Source of the DNA: Glandiceps talaboti
Lineage: Eukaryota > Hemichordata > Enteropneusta > Spengelidae
Length of the DNA: 64,000 nt
Assembly: GCF_964340395.1 (NCBI RefSeq)
Contig: NC_135566.1
Coordinates: 11,321,001 to 11,385,000 of the forward strand
Reading direction: 5' to 3'
The translations under genes were made by a program, and so were the position numbers. This document shows, one piece after another, positions 14,390-26,323 of the stretch (its first letter is position 1; each line of letters opens with the position of its first letter). The notes under the pieces were generated by a model. That model ran no database searches, was not told where the DNA came from, and saw only the letters and a program-made list of their open reading frames with translations.

Positions 14390-17300
14390 TTATACTATTG
14401 CTTCATTTCTGGATGTGTCGTTGCTCAAGGTGAGTACGGTTTCACCACGATACGGCGACTGTTGACTTATTTGGTAGCTTGGTAGTTGTCTGTCATCAGC
14501 CTGTAGAATAGATAGAAAATAAAATAATTAGCTGTGTACGACAATAAATGGTTGGTGAAAAGGGTTACGTCCAGAGGAGGGTGTGGAAGAGTCTCACATG
14601 ACACACATGTGACCTTTGAACAATAGAGCGTACATCAATGACCTTTCGGTGAGAATCTTATGTTTTAACCGTTTTCTTACCATTTGCGTTACTGGGTTAA
14701 GTCCAATCTGATTTAGGATAACATTCAGTTTTGCTATAAAATTTACCGAATTCCGAAGTCCGACTAAGGATAAGTATGTGAGGTCACCTGCAACCATCCC
14801 TAATTTGTTCTACATGAGAGTGAATGTGACTCTGCAACATTTACTATTACATATGTACCAGCAATAGTTTGACCCAGTGCTGCATGCACATACTAGTGGT
14901 ATTTGCACTACAGTGCAATACCAAAAACAGTTTTATTGCATAATGGTATGCAAATGATACGCAAATGAGTGAGATCGTTCCTTGTACACATAGCATGATT
15001 ACACAGTATAATTTGAACAGAAATTTGCTGTTTCAGATACACATATGTAAAAAAAAAACAGAACCCCATATCGCATGAGTTCCAGTGTAAATACTCAGGG
15101 GAAATATATGCATTCTTGTTTGCGGTGTTTTCTGTTGCACTTTCACTCAATATGAAAGTATGGCCATAGTGAACACTGCAAGCATTCACGCAAAAATCCT
15201 GAGCACACTACAGTTGCATTCATGGGTCACGACAATTTTGTCAAATTATCCAATGTACAAATTGTAGATCATAAAAGTCTATGTATTCACATAACTTTGT
15301 TCTCTCCTCATGCAGTAAAACTTCAGGGTAGCTTCAGAATTCCTCTCATAGGTGTAATTTTTAATGGTCCTCAATTTTTTTCGTAATTTCAGAAGAATGT
15401 TTGACTTTCCTTTCTGTACGTTGTTTGCATGTGTCAGCAAATTCTAATGTTGGACTGAAATGACTATGATTCATAAAATGTGGAAAACATGCAGAATATA
15501 GTACAGGTAGTATTTATCTGATAAAAGAGAAATATAATATAAGTCGAAAGATTATTTTTTTAAAAATGAATAAAAAGTGTCATAAACAAACTTCTTGTAT
15601 TATGATTGGTTTGATTAAATTTGTGTGATATCTTTGCCAGATAACTGTATGCCAATGAAGTAAAAACAAACACTTAATGTATGTAACTATGGAAACCACT
15701 GACCAGATATGGTAGAATGTGAACTTTGACCTCTGTGTGCTACCTTTGACATCAATTGTGTTTGAGTGTAGAAAGATCAGTGATATCTTTATCAGGCAAC
15801 AGCACAGTCATAATGCAGTGCAGCCAAATGTTTAGTGTATGTAACTATGGAAACCCTTCACCCAAAATGAAATAAAGTGAACTTTGACCTCTGTATATAA
15901 TGCAAAGTTTTCATCCTCCTGGTAGAATATTATGGGCTCTGTGTTGCCCCTGCCAGCTCTCTTGCCAACTCTCTTGGACTGCAGTGTCAGAGATTGCATT
16001 AAGATAGGACAAACATGGTGCATGACATATCAGTTAGTTTGTAGCAATTCAAAACAACGGATTAAAAAGACGCCATGCATTTTAAAATATTACACACCTT
16101 AACCTATGGAAGTAGGATTGTTACAGTCGTACACCTTATCCAATTTATTATGCTCTCTTAGTTATTGCTTTACGCACCTTAAAGTTGCCATATGGATGCG
16201 GATTGGGTATTTTTGGAGATTTTTAATTTATGAAACAATTTCATCAAGGCTTCCCATTTGAAAACTCCATGTGAAAAAACACTGATCAAGTTTGTGTTTG
16301 TAACTCAATACATTGCAAAAAATAAAAAAATGTGTAAAATGTTTGTTATTGTATGTACAATAAGACAATTTTTTTAGCTTTTTTCAAAGTATTGAGTTAT
16401 ACACACAGAATTAGTTAATGTTGTTTCACACTGATCTTTCAAGTAGGAAGCCATGATAAAATTGTTTTATTAGAAATTAAAAATACCCAATCCTCATCCA
16501 TATGGCCACTTTAATCCATGTAAGTATGATCACCATGGTTACACGTATTATGATCAGTACTGTTACACACCTTAACCCAAGATTTCAATTGATATGTTGA
16601 TGTTGGTACAAATAGTGTGTGCTCATATAGTTAGGATTATATTTGTATGCAGAAGTCTAGTCTAGAGGCTTTTCGATCTCAAGATCTCGCTTTACCCCAG
16701 AAGAGATTTGGAGCCATGGATAACAGTTAGACTAGCGAAAAGCCGTTGTTTAGTCGATTTGCTGTATTCAAATTTAATAAAGCTGTAAGCACATTTGAAA
16801 TTGGTAAATACATGACTCATGCACTAACATGCTGAGCTTTGGTGCATGGCAAAGCTGGCCCACTGACATGCTTTCACTGTATTAAGATTCCACTATCAGG
16901 ATGGGTATTGTGAGGAGAGAGACGTATTACTGTTCACCATTTGACCGTTACCACTATGGGAAAGTAGTCATTATTTGCCCTACCTGGGAGTTTCTTTCTC
17001 TTCTTTGGAGGACATCGTCATCATCACTGTCATCTTCATCATCATCTTCAAAGTTGTCTAGAAGATTGGCGGTAGAGGGCGCCGCTGCTGATTCTTGTAA
17101 ACTGAGTTCAGTGGTTAAGGTGAATGAACTTTAAACAGATTGATCTATCTCTTTTCTCAACTTTGCCCTAATTACACTGAAGCATTACTAAGCATTATCA
17201 TGAATATACACAAAGCTAGGCCAAAATGGACCTGGTGTACTTCTCGATCGGGACCTTTCTATTTTTCTATAGGGGAGGTCAGTTGTTAGTAAGGTGATAT

Positions 17301-20300
17301 TGTCCAGCATTAGTGGTTAGGGTTAGAATAGGGTGATAACGTCCACCATGCATAGATATGAAGCTAAATCTTTATTATGAGTCTTTTACATGTGAAAATA
17401 GCGATCTTTGTAAAACAAAGTCTTTTAGTTGTCATGAAAGTAGTTAGCAGTTTGTTAGGTAGGTGTTGAGTAACTCATCTTTATAACTGTCATTTTCATG
17501 TCAGCAATGGTTTTTGTGATTATGGAAGTGTCAGCCCACTAATGGCAGACATTATCACCCTACTAACAACCAGCCTCCCCTATAGAAAAATAGTATGGTC
17601 CTGATTACAAAGGTTAGACTGAGAACTACACCAGCACCACAAAAACTAGAATGGACTGATACAACTGAGCAAAGTTGATAACACAATTAGTATGACATAA
17701 AGGATACTTGTGTTTTGAACTCTTCTTCTTTCTCCTTTGAAACTTCTTGGCCAACTGACTGAACTTTTTCTTGGTTGCTATGGTAAAGACAACATATATA
17801 AATAAATTGATAGCTTCCAAGGTGTAGGCTGCAAAGATATCCTATGTAAGCATCATATGAGCTCCAAGGTACATTTAGATGCAATCCGAATTGCTGGGAT
17901 AATTTAGATGTATCTTTGTCTTTTCAAATTCCAAAGTTTTGGGAATAACTTCTGAAAACATGTTTAACCAGAGCTGGGGAGTCAAATTATACATTGCAGT
18001 CTCTTTGTTGAAAACTCACACACATGCATTCTGTAGCCAAAATTTACTGATAAAGTGCTGTTTTCAATTTAAGATGGTATGTATTTGGATCTTAAATTTC
18101 CTCAAAGGAATCATTATACCATATTTTATCTGAAATTTATGCAAATGCATTACAATACTTAATTTTCTCATCAATTCTATTCTGACACTGCGGCTATTGT
18201 AATATGAATAACCATAACCTCATTAATCTAATTTACATCACAAAGCCTCCTAGCTTAATAACCAAATGTGAGAATCAGTTATTTTTTATCACTGACCTAG
18301 GTGGTGGAATCCTACATTTAGTCTCATCATGTCACCTTTTCATGATCCATAAGTTCTTTTGTGTCCAAAACATTTTTTTTTTTTTGGGGGGGGGGGAGAT
18401 GTGAATGAAGATAAAAATTTCCTCAAGAGAAAAAAAATCATGATTTATTAAGTAAATATATACAAACCTTTATCTCCTTAATGGTATCAGTGATGGGGAG
18501 AAACACAGAGAAAGTATAGTCAACTTACATTTTCCCATATGAGATAGTTTGTCTTTGAAATCAGCATCATCTGCCTGAGTTCCATGTGAACTGCTACTGT
18601 GAGCAGCACCAGCACCAACAGCGCCCCCATGGTACGATGGCATGCCAAGCTGAGTATTAGAAGACATGGAAACGCCACCACCAGAACTTTGATCTAGGTT
18701 ATTATAATGCATTTGAAAAAAAAATGACAAATCATTCCAATGATGAACATGCAATGACAAGAGGGACGAAGAGAACGAGAGAGATATCGAAGAAGCAGAG
18801 TCAAGATCTGAATCATATATAGTTTGGTTTCAAAGAATTAGTAAGTATATTGAAGTATGTGTAATGATTACTAGTAATTGAGAGAATGTAATGCCACATT
18901 TTGGGCCAAATTAAAATGAATGATTTGACGAAATAGTTTTGGTGTGTACACATAAATTGTCAGAGTTGCAGAGAAGCTGTATATGCTTAACAAATAAATT
19001 ACAACTCTGTGCTGCATCAAAATAATTGGATATATCCTAGCTTTCAACCTGAGTTCTCAGTTCTTCTTCAGGGATGTGAAGTCACATTGTTTATACATGT
19101 GTGACTTCAAAATATTGACATGGAGAATGTTTCCATCCTGGATAGGGAACCAGACTAGTTTGTCAAGGGGAATCACAGAAGCCATTATATATCAGAACAT
19201 TACAACCATCACCAAAAAGAGACGTATTAAGCAAGTACACTTTGCCACCTGTCTGAGACAATATTTCGAAGTCATGCATTTTGTAAACAACACATGCCTT
19301 CACATCGCATCCCTGAAGATGACCTGAGGAGGGCTCGTTAAATCCATTAAAAATGCAAGAAGACATGCAAATTCGACGACATTTTGAGGTTTTTGCTAAC
19401 GTCATTGTTATTGTGGAGTGTTACTGGTACAGTATACACATCAACAATGGCTGCCAAAGCTGAAATGTCATATCAAATACGACAAAAATCTGAAAAGTTA
19501 CCTCTTTCAAGTGAGGAGAGAAATTCAGGATTAGCTTGTAACTCTCTCATAAATTCTTCATTCTGTAACATTATCGCCAATTTTTCATCTGCTAATTGTT
19601 GTTTTAGTTCTAAATCATCTTGATCAATCTCACTGCACTGCTGTCTGTTTATTTCCAACTGTTTCTGTAACTGTGCTGTTACCATTGACTGCAACACAAG
19701 TACAAAATTGAGAGATATGATTTTCTGTAACTGTGCTGTTACCATTGACTGCAACACAAGTACAACATTGAGAGATATGATTTTCTGTAACTGTGCTGTT
19801 ACCATTGACTGCAACACAAGTACAAAATTGAGAGATATGATTTTCTGTAACTGTGCTGTTACCATTGACTGCAACACAAGTACAAAATTGAGAGATGTAA
19901 CTTTCTGTAACTGTGCCGCAGTAACACCTGACTGTGACACAAGTACAAAATTCACAGTTATGATTTCTGTAACTGTGCTGTTACCATTGACTGCAACACA
20001 AGTACAAAATTGAGAGATATAACTTTCTGTAACTGTGCCGCAGTAACGACTGCGACACAAGTACAAAATGGAGAGATATGATTTTCTGTAACTGCTGTTA
20101 CCATTGACTGCAACACAAGTACAAAATTGAGAGATATAACTTTCTGTAACTGTGCCGCAGTAACGACTGCGACACAAGTACAAAATGGAGAGATATGATT
20201 TTCTGTAACTGCTGTTACTATTGACTGCAACACAAGTACAAAATTGAGAGATATAACTTTCTGTAACTGTGCTGTTACCATTGACTGCAACACAAGTACA

Positions 20301-23300
20301 AAATTGAGAGATATAACTTTCTGTAACTGTGCCGCAGTAACAACTGCGACACAAGTACAAAATTGAGATATGATTTTCTGTAACTGCTGTTACCATTGAC
20401 TGCAACACAAGTACAAAATTGAGAGATATACATTGTAACTTTCTGTAACTGTGCCGCAGTAACGACTGCGACACAAGTACAAAATGGAGAGATATGATTT
20501 TCTGTAACTGCTGTTGCCATTGACTGCAACACAAGTACAAAATTGAGAGATGTAACTTTCTGTAACAGTGCTGCAGTAACAACTGACTGCAACACAAGTA
20601 CAAAATTGAGAGATATGGTTTTCTGCAACTGTGCTGTTACCATTGACTGCAACACAAGTACAAAATTGAGAGATATAACTTTCTGTAACTGTGCTGTTAC
20701 CATTGACTGCAACACAAGTACAAAATTGAGAGATATAACTTTCTGTAACTGTGCTGCAGTAGCAATTGACTGTGACACAAGTACAAAATTGAGAGATATA
20801 ACTTTCTGTAACTGTGCCGCAGTAACAACTGCGACACAAGTACAAAATTGAGATATGATTTTCTGTAACTGCTGTTACCATTGACTGCAATACAAGTACA
20901 AAATTGATAGATATTGCTTTCTGAAACTGCACTGAATAGTGTATATTTACCGTTGGTTGTGATGTAGCTGGTGGAGGAGTTGAGGATGAACCCACTCTGA
21001 GGAAATCATCAGGTAATGAACCTAATAATGGGGGATTCCAATTCCTGTATGGTCTTGTCGGCGGTGTACCTTGCACTGCTACGGGTGATGGGGGTACTGT
21101 CATCTCTGGATGTGGAGTATAGGGTGGTGACATTCCTGGCATGTTGACTGTACTCTGATCTACGTGGGGGGTGTAGGCTGGGGGTGGTTCATCATCATCT
21201 GAAGTAGGTTCAAATACCTGTCAATGAAAATCATATTTATATAGTTAAACTGAATGATTAGCTGCTAGGCTCCTACCTCTAATCTCATTTTCCTGGTATT
21301 CATAGCAACGTTTATATTTCAACAACTTATTATATAACAACTTATATCACTACACTGTTATATTTCTGGGAATCATCATTTAAAATTATCATACAAAATC
21401 ATATACATTATTTTCATAGACTTCATTGGCTTAGATCATGTCATGTGACTAGTGACCCGTAGTGACCACAATTTGCATAGAGCAAGGCACTAGTTGTATT
21501 CTCATTTCAGGGGGCACTATTACCACAGCACTGGAGTCATATTGGTGATTGCTTTGGCTATGGAAAGAATATATTATGATATGATGTGTTATAAAACACT
21601 TATTGTCTTGCCTTATTCAGGCACTAGTAGACATCATATTACCCCCTGTGCTGTTATGTAGCAAGTATTTCACTTTTCTTTCAGCCTCAGCTAACAGTTG
21701 CTGCATAACAGCTCTTGGGGGTAATAGAGATCTACTAGTGCCCTTATATCCAGGCAATGTACATAATATGACAACATACTTCAGGTGGTAGCGCATCATC
21801 TGGCAATCCTCGTCGATTCTCTTCCTGCGACATATCTACATTCATGACGAGTAATTGATCGATTGTAGCATCTACAGCACCATTATTGGCTCTCAAAACA
21901 GCCTCAATAACATCATTGTCCATCTTGGGAAACATAGTCTGATAACAAAGAAAGGAGTACATGTACAATGTTAATTTATAAATAAAGTCAGATGTTTTAT
22001 TTTACATGTACCAATGATTACTTGCACCGACGCGGTCTGCACTCATACGAGTGGTATTTACGCTGCAGCACAATACCAAAAACATTATTGCATACATGTA
22101 TGCAAATGATATGTAAATGAGGGTATGATAATTGATTGCCCCTTGCACACGATGTTGCGTGATTGCACAGTATGCTTTTTATGGAAATATGCTATGTCAG
22201 ATAAACATACCAGAACTCCATGCTGCGTGAGTTCCAGTGTGGGTATTTAAGAGGTATTTACACTCGTGTTTGCAGTGTTTTCTGCTCCACTTTTCATTCA
22301 TTATGCTTTTGAAAGTACGCAATGGCTGTAGAGAAGACTGGAAGCACTCATGCAAATACCCCGAGTTCACCGACCGGTATACAACACTGGCATTCACGAG
22401 TCTTGGTATTCATTCATAATATTAGCAATTCAATAAATGTATCACTCACTCCAAAATATATCCCATATGGCAATTTCCTTTTCATACATTGTCAATACCT
22501 CTTTGAATAATTGTGTATGATAAACACATAATTTTGTAAGAAAGGTACCTAAAATCATTCTAATTGTTAAATCTTTTCACTGTATGTGTTCTAACAAAAC
22601 ATTTCATGTGATGATCAAATAGTAACACATTCATTGAAATTGCTGTAATATCTTCAAGAGCAGGTTATTAGTTAGTCTATCTGCTAGACCACGGATGTTC
22701 TTCCGATAAAATATGACACACGACCGAACATCGCTATCAAGGATGGAACATCCATGTTCGGGCAAGCCCTCACTGCGAACTTCGTTCGCTTATAGTATCG
22801 AAAGAAAGCCTGAACGTCTAGCAGCAAGACTAGTTATTAGTGATATCTTACAGGTATGATAAACAAATGACAACACATTCACTAAATTGCTGTAATATCT
22901 TCCAGATTACATGTAGGTTATTTGTGATGCCTTACCAATGTTTTTACTGAAACTCCGGTAACAGACAGGGGTAAATTTGGTAAAACTGGCATAGTTACCA
23001 TACATTGTAATATAATTTGGGTGGGGAACCACGATAAAATGACTGGGGAACTCAGGTAAGTTTTACCTACATACAACATGTACCACCCACACTCTGCTTA
23101 CATGTATGATAACAAAATAGTATGTTAAACATTCATGTCAATTGCTGTATAACTTTCCACTGCAGGTTTAATTTGTGATTCCTTTAATACATGTACGATA
23201 ACCAAATGGCAACACATTCATTTCATTTGCTGTAAAGCATTCAAAAGTACGTTATTTGTGCTATCTTACCTTGAAGTCTGACATAGCTTGTGTAAATTCC

Positions 23301-23431
23301 AATTGTCTGCTAGGTACAGATACCATATTATTAGCTGTAGTGTTACCAGGCTGACCACTTGAACTGCGACGGAATCGGCTCTTCTTACTTTTACCTGAAC
23401 TGGCAGGTTGTGATTCTGGTGCCATCGCCAT
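14390..23431 (-). CDS. CUEDC1: CUE domain-containing protein 1, 8 coding exons
   Basis: Coding exons on the minus strand: 23431-23270, 21938-21780, 21217-20951, 19688-19502, 18693-18529, 17777-17708, 17101-16984 and 14500-14390. All have AG/GT borders and compatible phases, giving 412 aa (the human protein is somewhat shorter). Residues 44-87 form the CUE ubiquitin-binding domain, with the MFP motif at 56-58 and a di-leucine at 83-84. A proline-rich linker follows, then the family block RPYRNWNPPLLG and LPDDFLR in exon 3. Exon 4 holds a glutamine-rich helix with LQNEEFMREL. Exon 5 ends in DKLSHMGK, exon 6 is a basic segment, and exon 7 has STANLLDN and an acidic stretch. These blocks match vertebrate CUEDC1 in order. 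The start is the first of two close ATGs (MAMAPES). The last exon is less certain: it has a strong acceptor and the right phase but no family match that I can recall. Reading through the exon 7 donor instead reaches a stop after ten codons. Cellular role is poorly defined; ubiquitin binding is inferred from the domain. Confidence 0.93.
14850..15235 (+). repeat. Dispersed repeat with ATGCAAAT octamers, copy 1
   Basis: Shares GTGGTATTT, CAATACCAAAAACA, ATGCAAATGATA, GATTGCACAG/GATTACACAG and GAGTTCCAGTGT with 22015-22405. The reverse orientation occurs at 38475 and 40558. Ends are not sharply defined. Confidence 0.7.
15640..15905. repeat. Two diverged ~166-bp direct copies in CUEDC1 intron 7
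   Basis: GTATGTAACTATGGAAACC and GTGAACTTTGACCTCTGT occur in both halves. Confidence 0.7.
16179..16514. mobile_element. TTAA-flanked foldback element, copy 2
   Basis: Same termini and long inverted arms as the 13873 copy; loop TTATTGTATGTACAATAA. Lies in CUEDC1 intron 7. Confidence 0.85.
17232..17634. mobile_element. Foldback element in CUEDC1 intron 6
   Basis: The outer ends CTGGTGTACTTCTC / GAGAACTACACCAG and inner blocks 17261-17318 / 17533-17591 are inverted (for example CTATAGGGGAGG / CCTCCCCTATAG). The middle ~210 bp is unique, with no open frame of note. Confidence 0.8.
19689..20935 (-). repeat. Minisatellite of ~60 bp filling CUEDC1 intron 3
   Basis: About 21 tandem copies, mostly 60 bp, with some 57-bp and 59-bp variants. 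On the minus strand each unit carries TTGTGTTGCAG or TTGTGTCGCAG, the acceptor used for exon 4, followed by a copy of the first ~25 exon bases. The array fills nearly all of the ~1.26-kb intron between the exon 3 donor (20950) and exon 4 (19688). The unit is free of stops over long stretches in all three minus-strand frames, which produces several overlapping open frames of 111 to 376 codons. These are treated as intronic because CUEDC1 homologs have no such sequence. Confidence 0.95.
22015..22405 (+). repeat. Dispersed octamer repeat, copy 2
   Basis: Same block order as the 14850 copy, in CUEDC1 intron 1. Confidence 0.7.
22935..23100. repeat. Dispersed AT-rich repeat in CUEDC1 intron 1
   Basis: GGTAAAACTGGCATAGTTACC and ACTGGGGAACTCAGGTAAG also occur, diverged, at 41240-41410 and, as a partial copy, 47755-47840. 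Related fragments lie near 27100 and 63840. The type is unknown. Confidence 0.6.
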
Positions 23432-25086
23432 TGTTTACGCAACAAAGAAAAACTATCAAGTGTTGACAATACGTTCAAGGTTTTTTAATAAAGGGAATGA
23501 GTGACTTGTATCAACAAGGTAGTTATGAAATCTGTTCCATTTAGAACTTTGATATATTTGTGATAAGGTGTCTGTGCTCTGTATGAATCACCACAAATTG
23601 ATGGAGACTGGAAGACTTGAGGTCCGACTTGTCATTAACACATACTGTACTATACTGTACATCCAAGGTCAGCTTCAATGCTTGAAATGACGAGGGTTGA
23701 ATTCAAGTGTCCATAACCTGAAATTAATGAAAACAGCAAGGATGAACAAATCATTTTGTAAACTGGTGGTCCCCAGACCAGTGCCTTAAAAAATCCAGTG
23801 GTCCTGCTGAAAGAATTAGTGGTCCCAGGTCCCACTAATGTGAAACATTAAATCTTACCTATGAATCTGTATATTCAGACGACTTTTTAACATAGTTACT
23901 AACAGTAAGGTACTGGTCCGACGGACCACACAAGGTAAAATTTGTGTGGTTCTCCCCCCAAAAATAGCTAGTCCCGGACCCAGGACCAGTGGATTTGTTC
24001 ACCTCTGAACAGAGACATCAAAAATTAAAATCAAAGTACTATCACATGTACCTAGCAACAGCAAAGTAAAATTACATGACCTCTCCCACTTGTGGATTAG
24101 TCACATTAATGCAGACGACTTATAAACAACTTTTCAATAACAATATCTACAATGTAATTATGAAATTTTTCACAAATATTGTAAACAAACATAGATGGTA
24201 AACTCTATTTCGAATTCACAAGTCAATTTGCAGGTGTTATTATACATCATCAAAACTATGGAATAGGGAATAATGTCAAGTTCCCAGATGTACCAATGTG
24301 AGGTTTTAAGGTGGTGCAACATGAATCTAAAATCTTTTTGTGTGTAAATTCTCAACAAACTTGTAACTCAACCTATTACATGTATTTATGACAGTTACTG
24401 TTCATTTTTTTTAGTACTTTAGAGCAAGTGTGTATGTGGGGCAGATGTCATTTGTTTGTTCATGATTGGCTCTGCAGTTGTCTTCACTGAAGTAGGGAGG
24501 GTTACTTTTGTGTTTCCCCCCAGGTCTGCAGACTACATGGACTGGACAAACATGAAAAAAAGACTGATGCGAGGATATTTAAGTGATGCACGCGCTGACC
24601 AGAAACAATTCTTTCTTTTTGTTGGTGTGATATATGAGAATTCGGTTGTTTTAAACAAACATGAATGCGATATGATATACCTGGTACACTACAATGACCT
24701 AGAAACTGAAAAAATATTATCAAAATAATGTCGCTGAATTATAAAGAGATACGGCTAATCATTATATAATATTTTCCAAGGCTTTGCATTGTATTTCACA
24801 GTGTGTTGTTTGTTTGGAGGTCAGTTTTACTTTAACAGGATTTCAATGACTTTAATTAAACTAATAGTCCATATGAAAATAGTTAACAGCTGTAGCACAA
24901 ATGATTGATTACAGTTTCTGTGGTTGGTAAATTATGCTTTTACTACAATATGGTCACCATTCGGTCAAACTTGATAATGTGAAATAAAGTGATGCATGTA
25001 TGCCCCCATTTATAGAGGCTATTATAGTTTATCACCTTTGTGCCAGGTTTGAAAGAAATAGCCCATTACGTGTCAAAGATATGAAT

Positions 25087-25137
<51 letters not shown>

Positions 25138-25932
25138 GACAGACAGATAGACAGATAGATGGAAGCTATGGCAATAGCCTCCTCCCCCTTGGGCACACAC
25201 CCAAGAGGGGGAGGGGTTAAAAGTATCAATCTTTGACAATGGTATGAATAATCGCTATGTACGTGTATATGATGTACATGTAGAAACATGTATTCATGTA
25301 TTATAACTATATGCCGAGGGGGAGCTTTGATTAAAAATAATATCATTAATAATGTAATAGGTCTGTGGCATGTTGACTATTTCATATAGAACTAAGAAAT
25401 GCGATCGTGTTACATTGTACATTTGATGGATAATAGCACACAACATAAACATTCATCATGATTTGACAACAGAATATAGGTTAAGTACATCTTATTAAAT
25501 AGAATTAAGTCGTAGATTTCAATCAAGAATTAATTAATTAAAGCTCCATAAAATGTAATTAATCTACAATATGTAATTAAATTTAATATAATATAGATAA
25601 CACATGTCAGCTAAAGTTATAAAACAAAGTGGTCAATCCAACCAATACGCCTATAATTAATCATATTCATGATCATCGAAAACATACAATTTTCTGAGTT
25701 TTCCCTTGTAACATTTCTAAATCTAGTAAAAATGCACACAAAACTGTATCACATGAAAATATTTTTTACATCATTTTCACAACCTTCATAGTACCAACTA
25801 TTGCACTCTCACTTTAATTATTTCAATAAAATTTCTTACTTCCATTAATCATTTTTTAAAATCATAATTAGGTTTGAAATCATGAAAATTTAGGCCATAT
25901 TTAACAATCTGGTATTTTTAGTTCAATTGTGC

Positions 25933-25945
25933 AGGTCAAAGGTCA
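25933..25945 (+). promoter_or_regulatory. Perfect DR1 motif in the CUEDC1-MRPS23 spacer
   Basis: AGGTCAAAGGTCA in the shared upstream region of two divergent genes, about 2.5 kb upstream of the CUEDC1 start codon. Confidence 0.4.
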
Positions 25946-26178
25946 ACCACAATGCATCTGGTGTCCTATCTTTAGAATATATACAATTTAAAAAAAATCT
26001 TTTGTCATTTTTGCTGAACTGTTTGAATTCATTTATCGAGCTTTCATGACAGCTGTTACATATTTCTCTGCATATTACAAAGTACACATTCATCCATACA
26101 CCTCGACTTGTGTATTGAAATATATTGAACCTGTAGTACATGAAAAATATCCAATACTAAGACAATTGACGATTAGAT

Positions 26179-26323
26179 GTTATTCCCCAATATTTTCCTT
26201 TGTTCAGCCAAGGAAAATTCGAGAGACCTAAGGGGCTTTTGTCACGAGTTGCTAGGCGAGTATTGACAACCCTTAGGTCATGAGTATTTTCTGGCTGAAT
26301 GAAGAAAAATATTGGAGAATAAC
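26179..26323. mobile_element. Short inverted-repeat element (145 bp)
   Basis: The left end GTTATTCCCCAATATTTTCC and the right end form ~31-bp inverted repeats. The core has a single copy of the unit amplified in the 11640 element (CCTAAGGGGCTTTTGTCAC ... CCTTAGGTCATGAGTATTT). Confidence 0.85.

Noticed and set aside
14594-14797. 67-codon minus-strand open frame near the last CUEDC1 exon
   Set aside because: Lies in intron 7, has no good acceptor and donor pair in phase, and no family match.
19708-20851. Plus-strand open frames with Cys-Asn repeats
   Set aside because: Antisense shadow of the CUEDC1 intron 3 array.
24456-24728. 90-codon plus-strand open frame
   Set aside because: No recognisable domain, no splice context and AT-rich surroundings; fits chance.
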